Below are positions 6,781-7,910 of a DNA stretch of 7,910 bases, piece after piece. How positions within the stretch are numbered: the stretch's first letter is position 1; each line of letters begins with the position of its first letter. The notes below the pieces were generated by a model. The model ran no database searches. It was given only the letters and a program-made list of their open reading frames with translations, and had not been told where the DNA came from. The stretch lies in contig JAITGP010000029.1 of assembly GCA_031280545.1 (NCBI GenBank), forward strand, positions 1-7,910. The letters run 5' to 3'. Made by a program: the position numbers and the translations under genes. This DNA is from Candidatus Peribacteria bacterium. Its GTDB lineage: Bacteria; Patescibacteria; JAEDAM01; Absconditabacterales; Absconditicoccaceae.

Positions 6781-7528
6781 ATTTTATTCCTCAAAATATC
6801 AATTTCTGCCACACCATGTGGCACAAATTCCATGGGGACATAATCGTCTGATCATTTCTAAGATAAAAGATATTGAAGAAGCTGAATTTTACACTGTAGA
6901 AACCGCTAAAAATGCTCGAGATAGAGATACACTGGAAGTGCAAATCAAAAATAACTATCACCTCAAACTAGGAAATTCTGCGAATAACTTTGCAATTACT
7001 TTACCAGATCCTCAATCTCAACTAGCTAATCAAGCCGTAAAAGATCCTTATATTTTTGATTTTCTAGGTTTAGAGCAAGATGCTTTGGAATTGGCTGTAG
7101 AAGATGAACTCACTAAACATATCATGAAATTTTTATTAGAATTGGGAAAAGGGTTCGCTTTCATTGGTCGCCAATATAAAATCGAAATTTGAGAAACAGA
7201 CCATTTTTTAGATATGTTGTTTTATCATGTAGATCTGAAGTGTTATGTGGTGATTGAGCTGAAAGCTGGGAAATTTCAACCAGAATTTGCTGGGAAGCTT
7301 AACTTTTATCTTTCTGCTGTAGATGATCAACTAAAAAAAGCTGATGATAACCCCACTATTGGCATTTTACTATGTAAAACTAAGGAAAAAATTGACGTAG
7401 AGTACGCTCTTCGTGACATCAATAAACCTATGGGAGTAAGCGAGTATACTCTTACCAATGCAATTCCAGAAGATTTTAAATCAAACTTGCCTTCTGTAGA
7501 AGAATTGGAAGAAAAGTTTAAAAGGTAG
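6755..7528 (+). CDS. DUF1016/YhcG-type PDDEXK nuclease, N-terminally damaged
   Basis: The frame is open from a TTG at 6731, with the first ATG at 6755, to TAG at 7526-7528 (257 residues from the ATG), provided TGA at 7190-7192 is read as glycine. That TGA sits at a family glycine, IEI-G-ETD, where relatives have LEVGGQD. Family signatures are VAQIPWGHNRLI, KDPYIFDFLGL, ELGKGFAFIGRQY and the nuclease core: Asp at 7211-7213 (FLDML), Glu-Leu-Lys at 7256-7264 (VVIELKAGKF), then FAGKLNFYLSAVDDQL, DNPTIGILLCK and EYALRDINKPMGVSEY. The C-terminal catalytic half is complete and well conserved. Intact members run about 350 residues with a DUF1016 N-terminal domain; about 65-80 residues of it are missing here, and the first 15-20 codons of this frame do not match the family. 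YhcG proteins are assigned to the PDDEXK nucleases by fold prediction; their role is not settled, and a link to defence or mobile DNA is often suggested. It may be a pseudogene or a shortened working nuclease. Confidence 0.75.
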
Positions 7529-7545
7529 AAATATGTTTTTCTATC
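7524..7545 (+). terminator. Possible hairpin at the end of the nuclease gene
   Basis: GGTAGAAA (7524-7531) can pair with TTTCTATC (7538-7545) around a TATGTT loop, with one G-T pair. It overlaps the TAG stop and is followed by AAACTTTTATT. The stem is AT-rich and the T-run is broken, so terminator activity is uncertain. Confidence 0.3.
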
Positions 7546-7570
7546 AAACTTTTATTACACAAAATAGAAC

Positions 7571-7599
7571 TTGACTTTTTATTATCATATACTTATAAT
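7571..7599 (+). promoter_or_regulatory. Strong sigma70-type promoter for the secreted protein gene
   Basis: TTGACT (7571-7576, five of six) is followed by exactly 17 bases and then a perfect TATAAT (7594-7599). Transcription should start near 7606, giving a purine-rich leader of about 38 bases before ATG 7644. It has the same -35 hexamer and spacing as the promoter at 4871-4899. Confidence 0.8.
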
Positions 7600-7643
7600 A
7601 AAGAAAAAAGATAATAAAAACAGAAACACTTAAAAAAAGTAAA

Positions 7644-7910
7644 ATGAAAACAAGTAAAATTTTCATCGCCCTCGTGGCGATATTGAGCCTAGTGAACAAC
7701 AGTAGTTGGGCTCAGGAGACGATTATTACCACTCCTGGTGATCATGTGGTTTCTTATGCACCATTCCCTAATGACCCTGTGACGAAGATTGTTCTAGAAA
7801 AAGTAAATCCTTCTCAAGTGAGAATTGGATTTGGATTAAGTACTAATTTCTGGGCACTTCCTGTCGGACATCCAGAAGATAACAGCTCTGCTGGTTTCGT
7901 AAATGCTTCA
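7644..7910 (+). CDS. Secreted protein of unknown function, 5' part only
   Basis: The frame opens at ATG 7644 and runs 89 codons to the window edge without a stop. MKTSK, the hydrophobic core IFIALVAILSLV (6-17) and NNSSWA followed by Gln form a classical Sec signal peptide, with likely cleavage after Ala23 (SWA motif). The start of the mature part contains ETIITTPGD, VSYAPFPNDP and a possible beta-strand region (VTKIVLEKVN, QVRIGFGLST). I do not recognise the family. No in-frame TGA occurs in the visible part. There is no clear Shine-Dalgarno; the leader just upstream is A-rich. The promoter at 7571-7599 and the signal peptide make this a confident gene despite its missing end. An exported surface or cell-wall protein is the likely class. 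Confidence 0.8.
   Translation, partial: MKTSKIFIALVAILSLVNNSSWAQETIITTPGDHVVSYAPFPNDPVTKIVLEKVNPSQVRIGFGLSTNFWALPVGHPEDNSSAGFVNAS

Noticed and set aside
6750..6795. Programmed frameshift joining the two parts of the nuclease gene
   Set aside because: The A-rich tract could slip, but joining the frames would still leave several tens of N-terminal residues missing, so a deletion explains the data better.

Overview
The window reads as a bacterial chromosome segment that uses an alternative genetic code in which UGA is glycine (code 25), as known for candidate phyla SR1/Absconditabacteria and Gracilibacteria (BD1-5). Five of the seven main genes are cut by in-frame TGA codons under the standard code and become continuous if TGA is read as an amino acid. 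In two recognisable families the TGA falls where homologues carry glycine: uvrB (EFEKL-G-ML) and the YhcG-type nuclease (IEI-G-ETD). Every complete gene ends in TAA or TAG, and none needs TGA as a stop. The low GC content and scarce Shine-Dalgarno sites fit such a lineage. SR1 and Gracilibacteria cannot be separated from this window.

Layout. Positions 1-198 are non-coding and hold a possible promoter. On the plus strand follow a membrane-anchored VanY/M15B-type D,D-carboxypeptidase (199-957) and grpE (950-1549), overlapping by 8 bases. A minus-strand block converges on them with one base between stop codons: a truncated uvrB (6569 to 4959), then two single-pass membrane proteins (4832 to 3117 and 3095 to 1551). 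The last two form a two-gene unit with its own near-consensus promoter (4899-4871). They look like distant PilN/PilO-type proteins, but this is inference from architecture.

Divergent from uvrB on the plus strand is a damaged DUF1016/YhcG family PDDEXK nuclease. An N-terminal scrap (6652-6780) lies in one frame and the rest, including the intact catalytic core, lies in another (6755-7528), with much of the N-terminal domain missing. After it a strong promoter (7571-7599) leads into a secreted protein that runs off the right edge (7644-7910).

The most notable points are the recoding, a UvrB that ends before helicase motor domain 2 and carries an unusual insertion, a GCAAAGGACACAAAG-type intergenic motif at the truncation point, and the paired membrane proteins with matching cysteine pairs. 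The uvrB and yhcG damage lie next to each other, so the 4.8-7.5 kb interval may have been rearranged. I see no RNA gene, CRISPR array or insertion sequence.
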